Below, one piece after another: positions 1 to 8,765 of a stretch of 64,000 nucleotides of DNA. Made by a program: the position numbers and the translations under genes. The notes below the pieces were generated by a model that saw only the letters and a program-made list of their open reading frames with translations, was not told the DNA's origin and did no database searches. This stretch comes from Flammeovirgaceae bacterium SG7u.111 (GTDB lineage Bacteria; Bacteroidota; Bacteroidia; Cytophagales; Flammeovirgaceae). Positions within the stretch are counted from its first letter, which is position 1. Every line of letters begins with the position of its first letter. The stretch spans positions 4,541,635 through 4,605,634 of the forward strand of contig CP139021.1 in assembly GCA_034044135.1 (NCBI GenBank), read 5' to 3'.

Positions 1-1095
1 GCCAATGCTAAAAGTGAAAGTGAATACAAGATTTTCTCCCTCATGAGAGAAAAGGTTCGCTTGGAAGACCAAGCTGCCAAAGGCGAGATAATCGAGTACA
101 CCAACAAGAACAAAAAACACAAACTGGGCGTGATCACCATCCCATCTTTCTACCTCAACTTTGAGGCGGCACGCAGAGGGGATAAAGACTATGAAAGTAC
201 CAACCGTGATGTCAGAAACATTTTGCTAGGCTTCAAAAAGAAGCGTGTAGATGGTGTAATCATAGATTTGAGAAGAAACGGAGGAGGCTCTTTGCAAGAG
301 GCTATAGAACTTACAGGATTGTTCATTCCCCAAGGGCCAGTTGTGCAGGTAAGGAATGCCGATGGCTCGGTAGATATTGGCACCGATCCTGATAACGACA
401 CGGTGTATGATGGCCCTATGGCTGTTTTGATAAACAGATTTAGCGCATCGGCATCTGAGATTTTTGCCGGGGCTATCCAAGATTATAAGCGCGGAGTTAT
501 CATAGGCGAAGCCACTTACGGCAAGGGAACTGTACAACACCTTATAGATCTTTCTAGGTTTTTGCCCGAAGAAAAAGTGGAACTGGGGCAAATAAAACTC
601 ACCTTAGCCAAATATTACAGAATCACTGGGAGTAGCACCCAGCACCTTGGTGTTCAGCCAGATATAGAACTTCCTTCGGCTTATCCTGCTGAGGAATACG
701 GGGAAAGCTCGCAGCCAAATGCTTTGCCTTGGGACAAAATCCAAGCTACCCAGTTCAACGAAATTGGCAAGATCAATGAAAAACTGATAGAATCGCTTAG
801 GGAAACCTATAGGCAACGCCTCAAAAGCGATGCAGGTTTGATAGAACTCATCGACACCATCAATGAGTTGGAAAAAGAAAAGCTAAATACGCGTATTTCC
901 TTGAATGAAACAATAAGGAAAAAGGAAATTGAAGAAGCTGAATTAAGAGAAGAAAACAAAGAATTTTCGAGAATGCTGGACACCCCTGAGGTTGAAGATT
1001 TAAAAACAAACTTGAAAATAAAACCTCGGGTGGAAGATGTTTACCTCAGACAAGGTATCCATCTACTCGCCCAAATGATTGAATCACTAGGCTAA
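1..1095 (+). CDS. prc: Tail-specific (C-terminal processing) protease, S41 family, 5' truncated
   Basis: The frame is open from the first base, so this is the C-terminal part of a longer gene that begins before the window. The S41 active-site region is clear: the nucleophile Ser is the third residue of SASASEIF (codon at 448-450), and the general-base Lys lies 25 residues later in YGKGTVQ (codon at 523-525). This is the spacing of the Ser-Lys dyad in E. coli Prc/Tsp. The C-terminal third is a charged, helical extension of the kind found in Prc (DUF3340-like). Members degrade or trim envelope proteins from their C-termini; the PDZ domain would be upstream of the window. The stop codon lies one base from the stop of the convergent recQ gene. 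Confidence 0.9.
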   Translation, partial: ANAKSESEYKIFSLMREKVRLEDQAAKGEIIEYTNKNKKHKLGVITIPSFYLNFEAARRGDKDYESTNRDVRNILLGFKKKRVDGVIIDLRRNGGGSLQEAIELTGLFIPQGPVVQVRNADGSVDIGTDPDNDTVYDGPMAVLINRFSASASEIFAGAIQDYKRGVIIGEATYGKGTVQHLIDLSRFLPEEKVELGQIKLTLAKYYRITGSSTQHLGVQPDIELPSAYPAEEYGESSQPNALPWDKIQATQFNEIGKINEKLIESLRETYRQRLKSDAGLIELIDTINELEKEKLNTRISLNETIRKKEIEEAELREENKEFSRMLDTPEVEDLKTNLKIKPRVEDVYLRQGIHLLAQMIESLG

Positions 1096-1096
1096 G

Positions 1097-3028
1097 CTAT
1101 TCAGAAAGGGAAATCAGACCACTTTCATCGAGTTTGATTTCCCCTCTTTCTACCATCTCCCTTAGCATTTCTTTGAGCTGCCCATCGCCTACATGCTTAA
1201 GGCCAGCCTTCATTTCCTCAAATGGCAGCGCCTTTTTCCCTTCCAACTTTTCCAAAATCATATCGTCCAGCGCAGGACCTTCCCATTTTTCAAACTTATC
1301 TTCTTTCTTCAGGCGAATACAATCATCGCAAACCCCGCATTTCTCGTTGGTAAACTCTCCAAAATAAGCTAAAAGCAATTTTGTACGGCACTGCTCCTTT
1401 GCCTCTATATAACCTATTACGGACTTCACTTTGGCAAGGTAATGTTGCTTTCGTTCTTCCAAAAAGGAAGCTTTTAGTGGAAGGACTTCGGCATTGTAAC
1501 GTTCGGTCAAAAACGTAACCTTTGGCTTGTCATTTTGCTTTTCATAATGAATAACCCCTCTGTCGTGGAGGGCTTCCAGCTGCTGAATAATCTCCCCTAC
1601 CTGTTTTTTCATTTTCTCCGCTATGAGCGATTCTTTGATGTTCATGAAATTGCCGACAATCTCTCCCCCATAAATCCGCAACACAGCTTTTATAAGAGGG
1701 TCGAACATCCTATTGGCCACCTGAAAAGAATAGATTTCCCCTTTATCTACTAAAAAGGCAATTTTTGAAGAGCTGTGGAAAGCATCGTTCATTTCTATGA
1801 ACCCCAGCTCCTCCAGCTTTTTTAAGGCATAAAAAGCTTGTATCCCTTCAAGCTTATAGCTTTGGGCAAAATGTTCTAGTTCAAAATCATAACTTTCCAT
1901 AAAACCACTTCCGCTCGCAATCTTGAAAAAGTTTGCCAAGCTTTGGTACACCCGCTTGATCGTTTCAGGAGCAGGAAAAGAAGTCTCTACATTTCGGAGC
2001 AAGCCTTCCGTATCACTTTGGTTGTAAAGCACCGTGGCATAGGCTATTTTTTCATCTCGCCCTGCCCTACCCGCTTCTTGGTAATACGCTTCCAAAGAGT
2101 CGGGCAAATCCATATGAACCACTAAGCGCACATCGGGCTTATCAATACCCATACCAAACGCATTGGTCGCCACCATCACCCGCGTTTTGTTATTTATCCA
2201 ATCCTCTTGCCTTTTGGCTCGCTGATCGTTAGAAAGCCCTGCGTGGTAAAAGCTTGCGCTGATCCTTCTGCTCTGTAAAAACTCCGCTATCGACTTGGTT
2301 CGCTTTCTGTTCCTCACATACACCACCGCCGTTCCCGGCACTTTCTCCAGCATTTCTACCAACCTTTTTTCCTTACTCTCCTCATAAAAAACAGAATAAG
2401 AAAGATTGGAACGGGCAAAGCTCTTTTGGAAAACCTGCCCATTTTGGAAATTCAGCTTTTCTTGAATATCGACCTTTACCGCTTCGGTAGCAGTTGCCGT
2501 GAGCGCTATGCAAGGCACGCCCGGAAGCAACTCTCGGAGGCTGGCAATTTCGAGGTAAGGGGGACGGAAATCGTAGCCCCATTGGGAAATACAATGCGCC
2601 TCATCTATCGCTAACATCGACACCTTCATCTTTTCCATCCTTGCCAAAAAGAGGTCTGTTTTCAACCTTTCGGGAGAAACATAAAGGAATTTCACATTTC
2701 CATAAATGCAGTTGTCCAGCGTGATGTCGATTTCCTTTTTACTCATGCCTGAGTAAATAGCCGCAGCGGAAATCTGCCGCCTTTTGAGCTGGAAAACCTG
2801 GTCTTTCATGAGCGCAATGAGCGGAGAAACCACAATGCAAATCCCCTCCATAGCCAAAGCGGGCACTTGAAAACATACGGACTTCCCCCCTCCCGTTGGC
2901 AACAGCGCCAAAGTATCCTTACCCGACATTACCGAGAGAATAATCTCTTCTTGGAGCGCCCTGAACTCAGGATAGCCCCAGTACTGGAGAAGGACTTTTT
3001 TTATCTTATGTTTCGCTAAATCTGGCAT
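1097..3028 (-). CDS. recQ: RecQ-family ATP-dependent DNA helicase
   Basis: A superfamily 2 3'-5' DNA helicase for recombination and fork repair. Walker A (PTGGGKS, about residues 44-50), the DEAH box (IDEAHCISQWG) and the C-terminal motif VI (YYQEAGRAGRD) are all visible. Four cysteines of the RecQ zinc site (C547, C564, C567, C570) are present, but they sit about 200 residues further downstream than in E. coli RecQ, after a winged-helix-like stretch. No HRDC domain follows; the protein ends in a short winged-helix-like tail. I chose the ATG at 3028 (643 aa) because homology to RecQ starts shortly after it; an in-frame TTG at 3046 would add six residues. It converges with the upstream protease gene. 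Confidence 0.93.
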   Translation of the reverse strand: MPDLAKHKIKKVLLQYWGYPEFRALQEEIILSVMSGKDTLALLPTGGGKSVCFQVPALAMEGICIVVSPLIALMKDQVFQLKRRQISAAAIYSGMSKKEIDITLDNCIYGNVKFLYVSPERLKTDLFLARMEKMKVSMLAIDEAHCISQWGYDFRPPYLEIASLRELLPGVPCIALTATATEAVKVDIQEKLNFQNGQVFQKSFARSNLSYSVFYEESKEKRLVEMLEKVPGTAVVYVRNRKRTKSIAEFLQSRRISASFYHAGLSNDQRAKRQEDWINNKTRVMVATNAFGMGIDKPDVRLVVHMDLPDSLEAYYQEAGRAGRDEKIAYATVLYNQSDTEGLLRNVETSFPAPETIKRVYQSLANFFKIASGSGFMESYDFELEHFAQSYKLEGIQAFYALKKLEELGFIEMNDAFHSSSKIAFLVDKGEIYSFQVANRMFDPLIKAVLRIYGGEIVGNFMNIKESLIAEKMKKQVGEIIQQLEALHDRGVIHYEKQNDKPKVTFLTERYNAEVLPLKASFLEERKQHYLAKVKSVIGYIEAKEQCRTKLLLAYFGEFTNEKCGVCDDCIRLKKEDKFEKWEGPALDDMILEKLEGKKALPFEEMKAGLKHVGDGQLKEMLREMVERGEIKLDESGLISLSE

Positions 3029-3290
3029 GGATAATTCAAAACTCAATTTGTGTTTTTCCTATTTTAGAGAGCAAACTAATACTTAAAATTTCAATGATAA
3101 AAGTAGTTCTTTTTTTGACTGGCGTTCTGCCAACAGAAACACATGAACAACAACTAATTTTAGTTATTGATTTTCAATCATTTAATGAGATAAAAAAGAA
3201 AAAGTCTTTATACTTTCGAAAAGTATTTAACATTTTTTATTGATCAAGAATTTGTCTATGCTATATACTTGGCATAGCTTTGTATTTCAA

Positions 3291-3725
3291 ATGAGAAAAG
3301 AATTTGTAAAATATCTTCTACTTCTGTGGATTCTCGTGCTGAGCGGGCTCAGTCAATTGACTGCAAATACTATCAGCAAGAATACCCTCTCTACTCCAAA
3401 AGGACCTCTTTCGGAGTTAGAAGATACTTACGTTGTTTCTGACCAAAATGAACGAGACTTTCTCATACACCTTACCGAACCTCATAAAGAAACAGATCTT
3501 ATTTTAGAAGAAACGGAAATTGAGGAGAAAGAAGAAGAAAGGGAGGAAGATGAGAAATACGATTCTCACAAAAAGAATTTTGATAATGGATTTTTTACTA
3601 TCTCTTACACACAAACTCCACCATATTTCTTCCATTATACTAAGAACAGCTTACTCTTAGATAAGCATTCCTTATATACCCCACATCACAGATTATATCT
3701 TGCATTCCAAGTACTCAGGATATGA
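3291..3725 (+). CDS. Small exported acidic protein of unknown function (paralogue 1)
   Basis: A 144-aa protein from the ATG at 3291; a TTG 17 codons upstream is possible, but the ATG directly precedes a signal peptide (MRKEFVKYLLLLWILVLSGL). The middle is very acidic (ILEETEIEEKEEE), followed by an aromatic C-terminal segment ending LYLAFQVLRI. The gene at 3875 encodes a protein with the same acidic block and an almost identical C-terminus, so the two are tandem paralogues. Both precede the RND efflux operon on the same strand, which suggests but does not prove a link to efflux or envelope stress. I do not recognise the family. It has no cysteine or histidine cluster that would point to metal binding. 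Confidence 0.6.
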   Translation: MRKEFVKYLLLLWILVLSGLSQLTANTISKNTLSTPKGPLSELEDTYVVSDQNERDFLIHLTEPHKETDLILEETEIEEKEEEREEDEKYDSHKKNFDNGFFTISYTQTPPYFFHYTKNSLLLDKHSLYTPHHRLYLAFQVLRI

Positions 3726-3874
3726 ACAATCCCCTGTAGGCTTACTGCCTACGCTCCCCACTCAACATTTACTCTGACCATTATCCAGCAATCTTGAACT
3801 AATAAGGCGCTGGCAAGCGTAACGTTCAACGCTATCCTGAACAATTAACATCGCCAAAAACAACACATTTTGTT

Positions 3875-4252
3875 ATGAAGAGAATTCTCATATTCTTAAG
3901 CTTATGCGCCTCATTATGCTGTATAAGTTATTCTCCAATACAAAACCTTACAGGAACAGAAGATGCCAGCTTGGACGTGGAACAACATGAACAAGGTCTC
4001 GCATTTCTCAGTCAATCTTCCGCCACAGATTCAGAAGTACACCTGATTATAGAAGAAACGGAAATTGAAGAAGAGGAAGAAGAATGTATTCATCTTAAAA
4101 AGAGTACAGAAAGTAATTTTATTACTACTATCTTTTATGCCCAAGGCTTGAGTAAGTTCTTCTTCATTAAGAACAGCTTGCCTTCTTATAAACCTTACTC
4201 TTTTATACCATCCTATAAGCTGTATCTCACACTTCAGGTTATTAGAATATAA
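3875..4252 (+). CDS. Small exported acidic protein of unknown function (paralogue 2)
   Basis: A 125-aa protein with an N-terminal hydrophobic signal (MKRILIFLSLCASLCCISYS) whose cysteines could form a weak lipobox. It shares the acidic block IIEETEIEEEEEE and the C-terminal pattern KLYLTLQVIRI with the preceding gene. A 19-base stretch coding for the acidic block is identical in both genes. Its first 25 bases match the start of the efflux gene at 4466 at 24 positions, an unusual identity limited to the signal-peptide codons. Function unknown. A strong hairpin follows 15 bases after the stop. Confidence 0.6.
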   Translation: MKRILIFLSLCASLCCISYSPIQNLTGTEDASLDVEQHEQGLAFLSQSSATDSEVHLIIEETEIEEEEEECIHLKKSTESNFITTIFYAQGLSKFFFIKNSLPSYKPYSFIPSYKLYLTLQVIRI

Positions 4253-4267
4253 CAATTTCCCCATCTA

Positions 4268-4304
4268 AGAAGCTGTTTTGAAATGTATCTTCAAAACAGC
4301 TTCT
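4268..4304 (+). terminator. Hairpin, probable terminator or attenuator
   Basis: Perfect 15-bp arms (4268-4282 and 4290-4304, reading AGAAGCTGTTTTGAA and its complement) with a 7-base loop. It lies just after the small exported gene and about 160 bases before the RND operon. There is no long T-run after it, so termination may be partial and it could equally separate or attenuate transcription into the efflux genes. Confidence 0.5.
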
Positions 4305-4465
4305 AAATAGGCTTCATTTAAGCCTCACCTTCACCCTCCTTTACTACCACCTTTCACCTAACTCCTTATTGCTTTAAAGCAATTAAGTCACAACAACTAT
4401 ATCCTGTTTTAGAAAAAAAACCCAAACTCCTTTTAATAAATCAATTTATCTAAAATTAATAAACC

Positions 4466-5554
4466 ATGAATAGAATTCTCATATTCTTACTATTGTATGC
4501 CTTGGTTCTGAACTCAGGTTGCACAACCCACGGAGAAGAACGAAAGGAAAAAAGCGAAACCAAGTTCCTGGTTACCAGCCCCATGAAAAAGGACACTACC
4601 ATCACCGAAGATTATGTGTGTCAAATTCGTTCCATACAACATATTGAGCTAAGAGCACAGGAAAGAGGTTACTTACAGAAGATTTTTATTGACGAAGGAC
4701 AGTCTGTAAAAAAAGGACAATTGTTATTCCAAATCATGCCCAATATATACGAGGCTGAACTCCAAAAAGCTAAAGCCGAAGCTGAATTTGCCGAAATAGA
4801 ATACAAAAACACAAAATCGCTAGCTGAAGAAAATATAGTAGCGCCAAATGAACTGGCAATGGCAAAAGCAAAATATGAACAGGCAAAAGCAGAAGTAGCA
4901 TTAGCCCAAGTCCACCTACAATTCACACAAATCAGAGCTCCATTTGATGGTATCATCGACCGCTTTCATGTAAGACCTGGAAGCTTGGTAGATGAAGGGG
5001 ACTTGCTCAGCAATTTCTCGGACAACAGCAAGATGTGGGTATACTATAATGTACCCGAAGCCGAATACTTGGATTATAAAGCTAAGGCCAAAAATGATGA
5101 TCCTGTGGAAGTACAACTTCTTATGGCAAATAACAAAATGTTTGACTACACAGGTATAGTTGAAACGATTGAGGCTGACTTCAATAACGAAACAGGTAAC
5201 ATTGCTTTTAGGGCAACTTTCCCCAACCCAAACAAGCTCTTGAGGCACGGTGAAACGGGTACCATACAGATGACCGTAGCAATCAAAAATGCATTACTGA
5301 TCCCTCAAAAAGCCACTTTCGAGGTACTAGACAAAAAGTATGTTTTTGTGATTGATGAACACAATGAGATAAAATCAAGAAAAATCACCATTGCGGAGGA
5401 AATGCCACATATCTATGTAGTGAGTGAGGGTTTGGATGAAAATGATAAAATCCTTCTTGAAGGCTTGCGCCTTGTAAAAGAAAATGAAGAAATAGACTAT
5501 GAATTCATAGAGCCGTATTCTGCTTTGTCGAGCCTAGACTTGTATGCAGAATAA
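4466..5554 (+). CDS. RND efflux periplasmic adaptor (membrane fusion protein) lipoprotein
   Basis: A 362-aa AcrA/MexA-type adaptor. The N-terminus has a lipoprotein signal with the lipid-modified Cys at residue 19 (LVLNSGC). It is followed by the split biotinyl-lipoyl-like domain (RGYLQKIFIDEGQSVKKGQLLF), an alpha-helical hairpin (about residues 90-150), the second lipoyl half (QIRAPFDGIIDRF), then beta-barrel and membrane-proximal domains. It links the inner-membrane pump to the outer-membrane channel. It is the first gene of a three-gene operon, 25 bases before the pump gene. No regulator is adjacent. Confidence 0.93.
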   Translation: MNRILIFLLLYALVLNSGCTTHGEERKEKSETKFLVTSPMKKDTTITEDYVCQIRSIQHIELRAQERGYLQKIFIDEGQSVKKGQLLFQIMPNIYEAELQKAKAEAEFAEIEYKNTKSLAEENIVAPNELAMAKAKYEQAKAEVALAQVHLQFTQIRAPFDGIIDRFHVRPGSLVDEGDLLSNFSDNSKMWVYYNVPEAEYLDYKAKAKNDDPVEVQLLMANNKMFDYTGIVETIEADFNNETGNIAFRATFPNPNKLLRHGETGTIQMTVAIKNALLIPQKATFEVLDKKYVFVIDEHNEIKSRKITIAEEMPHIYVVSEGLDENDKILLEGLRLVKENEEIDYEFIEPYSALSSLDLYAE

Positions 5555-5579
5555 TTGAAAATCCTAAAAAAACAGAAAA

Positions 5580-8500
5580 ATGTTTAGTAAAATCATACAT
5601 AGACCCGTCTTTGCTATTGTAATTTCGGTCATTATCGTTTTTGTAGGTACATTGGCTATCAAACAATTACCTATATCCCAATTTCCTCAGATTGCCCCGA
5701 CAACGATAAACGTTGCGATTGCCTATCCTGGATCAAGTGCCGATGTATTGGTAAAGTCTACGCTCATCACATTGGAGAACTCTATCAATGGTGTGCAGGG
5801 AATGAGGTACATGGCAACAGATGCTACCAGTGCTGGTGAAGCCACACTCAGGTTGATTTTTGAACCGGGAACAGACCCTAACCAAGCGGTAATCCGGGTG
5901 AAAACAAGGGTGGATAGAGTGATGCCACTTTTACCAGAACTAGTCCAGCGCGAAGGGGTTGTTATCACCCCCATCCAGCCAAGTATGTTGATGTATGTCA
6001 ACCTTTATGGTACGGATGAAAGCATGGATGAAAAGTTCCTATACAATTATGCCAACGTCCAGATGATTCCTGAAATAAACAGGATAAAGGGGGTAGCTAA
6101 TGCACAAATATTGGGTAGTCGTAGGTATGCCATGCGTATCTGGCTAAACCCCGATCGTATGCGGGCTTATAATATCTCAGTAGACGAAGTGATGGAAGCC
6201 TTGGGTGAACAAAGTATTGTTGGTCGCCCTGGCAGGTTAGGAAGAAGCTCTGGTATAAAAGCTCAGTCACTGGAATATGTACTAACGTACAAAGGCAGAT
6301 TTAACAAACCGGAAGAATACGAAAATGTTATCATCCGAGCGAATGCAGAGGGAGAAAGTATACTTCTAAAAGACATTGGCAAAGCAGAATTGGGTAGTGA
6401 GTTCTTTGATATCTATTCCAACCTAGATGGCCATCCTTCGGCAGCTATCGTATTGAAGCAGAACTATGGTAGTAATGCCAGCGATGTGATTGCAGAAGTA
6501 AAAGCAAAACTAAAGGAAATGGAAGCCTCTTTTCCTCCTGGAATAGATTATAAAATCAGTTATGACGTATCTAAATTCCTAGATGCCTCTATTGAGCAAG
6601 TTATTCATACACTGAGAGATGCCTTTATACTTGTTGCCATAGTAGTGTTTATCTTTCTTGGCGATTGGCGCTCTACCCTCATACCGATTTTGGCAGTTCC
6701 AGTATCCCTTATCGGAGCGTTTTTCGTCATTCAGTTTTTTGGGCTTTCCATCAACATGGTTACACTATTTGCCCTCGTACTGGCTATTGGTATTGTGGTC
6801 GATGATGCCATTGTGGTGGTAGAAGCGGTGCATGCCAAAATGGAAGAAGAACATCTCAATCCATACAATGCAGTAAAAAAGGTAATGACTGAAATCAGTG
6901 GGGCGATTATCGCTATTACACTTGTTATGGTATCGGTATTCCTGCCCATTTCATTTATGAGTGGTCCGGTAGGTACTTTTTACCGACAGTTTTCCATTAC
7001 CATGGCCAGTTCAATCGTAATTTCTGCACTGATTGCCCTAACGCTTACTCCAGTTTTGTGTGCGATGCTGCTCAAAAACAATCATGGAAAACCAAGAAAG
7101 CAGAACATACTCAACAAAGCTATTGATGGCTTTAATAGAGTTTTCGAATTTTTAACTGGAAAATACGTCAACGTCTTAAAGAAAATAGTTAGCCGAAAGG
7201 CTGTTACTTGGGGTATATTATTCCTGTTTTGTGCTGGAATTTATATCCAAAACCAATACCTAGCTGGCGGATTTATTCCTAGTGAAGACCAAGGTACCAT
7301 TTATGGTATTATCCAAACACCTCCTGGCGCTACGCTGGAAAGAACCAATGAGGTATCGAGAAAACTACAAAAAATCTGTGAAGAAATAGACGGCGTGGAA
7401 TCTGTCTCTTCTCTTGCAGGGTATGAAATCATGACAGAGGGAAGAGGGTCTAATGCGGGAACGTGTATGATCAACCTCAAGCCTTGGTCGGAACGTGAGC
7501 ATAACGTAAGAGAGATCATGGAAGAATTGGAGGAAAAATCCAGAGGTCTTGGTGCCATTATCGAATTCTTTGAACCGCCTGCAATTCCAGGCTTTGGCTC
7601 TTCTGGTGGTTTCTCCATGCGTTTGCTAGATAAAACTACCACCACTGATTACCAAGATTTTGATAAAATAAACAAGGCATTCATGGACAACCTAGAAAAG
7701 CGCAAGGAGCTTACCGGATTGTTCACCTTTTTTGCGGCCAATTACCCTCAATACGAACTAGAGATAGATAATAAAGCTGCCATGCAAAAAGGGGTATCTA
7801 TAGGAAAAGCAATGGAAAACCTCGATATCTTGATTGGTAGTACCTATGAACAAGGTTTTGTACGATTTGGACGATTCTTCAAAGTATATGTCCAATCTGC
7901 TCCCGAATTCAGAAGGTTGCCATCCGATGTCTTGAACTTGTTTATCAAGAACGATCATGGGGAAATGGTGCCCTATTCATCGTTTATGAAGCTCAAAAAG
8001 ACGCAGGGCCCTAATGAGATCACACGCTACAACATGTATAACTCTGCGGCCATAAGGGGGCTACCTGCACCTGGGTATACTACCGCAGATGCCATTCAAG
8101 CGATACAGGAAACAGCCAAAGAGACGCTGCCGCGTGGCTATGATATTGCTTGGGAAGGACTTTCTTACGACGAAGCAAGAAGAGGCAATGAATCCATTTA
8201 CATTTTCATCATCGTATTGGCATTCGTTTACTTCGTACTAGCAGCTCAGTATGAGAGCTTTATATTACCGTTTGCCGTAATTCTATCACTACCGGTTGGT
8301 CTATTAGGCTCATTTGTATTGCTGAAGGGCATGGGCTTAGCAAATGACATTTACGCACAAGTGGGGCTGATCATGCTTGTTGGCCTACTGGGTAAAAACG
8401 CGGTATTGATCGTGGAATTTGCTGTGCAAAATCATCGGCATGGAGCAACCATCCTCGATGCAGCCATTGAAGGCGCTAAGGTACGTTTCCGACCTATTTT

Positions 8501-8765
8501 GATGACTTCCTTCGCATTTATCGCCGGATTGATCCCCTTGCTCCTTGCCCATGGCGCGGGAGCTATTGGTAACCATACACTCGGCGCATCTGCACTAGGT
8601 GGCATGTTATTCGGAACATTATTCGGAATAGTGATTATCCCTGGGCTGTATTACATTTTTGGAAATCTTGCCGAGGGTCGTCAATTAATTAAGGACGAAT
8701 ACGACAGACCTTTGTCTGAGCTACCACAACCTCAATATTCAAAAACGAAAGAAAAAGATGTTTAG
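5580..8765 (+). CDS. RND multidrug efflux transporter, AcrB/HAE1 type
   Basis: At 1061 aa this has the usual length of the HAE1 family, which exports hydrophobic and amphiphilic compounds using the proton gradient. The proton-relay residues are present: D408 and D409 in TM4 (GIVVDDAIVVVEAV) and K939 in TM10 (GLLGKNAVLIVEFA), equivalent to AcrB D407/D408/K940. The N-terminal helix (FSKIIHRPVFAIVISVIIV), the two large periplasmic loops and the twelve-TM pattern are all recognisable. The drug-pump type of TM4 motif argues against a heavy-metal (CusA/CzcA) pump. Its stop overlaps the start of the channel gene by 8 bases, implying translational coupling. Confidence 0.95.
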   Translation: MFSKIIHRPVFAIVISVIIVFVGTLAIKQLPISQFPQIAPTTINVAIAYPGSSADVLVKSTLITLENSINGVQGMRYMATDATSAGEATLRLIFEPGTDPNQAVIRVKTRVDRVMPLLPELVQREGVVITPIQPSMLMYVNLYGTDESMDEKFLYNYANVQMIPEINRIKGVANAQILGSRRYAMRIWLNPDRMRAYNISVDEVMEALGEQSIVGRPGRLGRSSGIKAQSLEYVLTYKGRFNKPEEYENVIIRANAEGESILLKDIGKAELGSEFFDIYSNLDGHPSAAIVLKQNYGSNASDVIAEVKAKLKEMEASFPPGIDYKISYDVSKFLDASIEQVIHTLRDAFILVAIVVFIFLGDWRSTLIPILAVPVSLIGAFFVIQFFGLSINMVTLFALVLAIGIVVDDAIVVVEAVHAKMEEEHLNPYNAVKKVMTEISGAIIAITLVMVSVFLPISFMSGPVGTFYRQFSITMASSIVISALIALTLTPVLCAMLLKNNHGKPRKQNILNKAIDGFNRVFEFLTGKYVNVLKKIVSRKAVTWGILFLFCAGIYIQNQYLAGGFIPSEDQGTIYGIIQTPPGATLERTNEVSRKLQKICEEIDGVESVSSLAGYEIMTEGRGSNAGTCMINLKPWSEREHNVREIMEELEEKSRGLGAIIEFFEPPAIPGFGSSGGFSMRLLDKTTTTDYQDFDKINKAFMDNLEKRKELTGLFTFFAANYPQYELEIDNKAAMQKGVSIGKAMENLDILIGSTYEQGFVRFGRFFKVYVQSAPEFRRLPSDVLNLFIKNDHGEMVPYSSFMKLKKTQGPNEITRYNMYNSAAIRGLPAPGYTTADAIQAIQETAKETLPRGYDIAWEGLSYDEARRGNESIYIFIIVLAFVYFVLAAQYESFILPFAVILSLPVGLLGSFVLLKGMGLANDIYAQVGLIMLVGLLGKNAVLIVEFAVQNHRHGATILDAAIEGAKVRFRPILMTSFAFIAGLIPLLLAHGAGAIGNHTLGASALGGMLFGTLFGIVIIPGLYYIFGNLAEGRQLIKDEYDRPLSELPQPQYSKTKEKDV

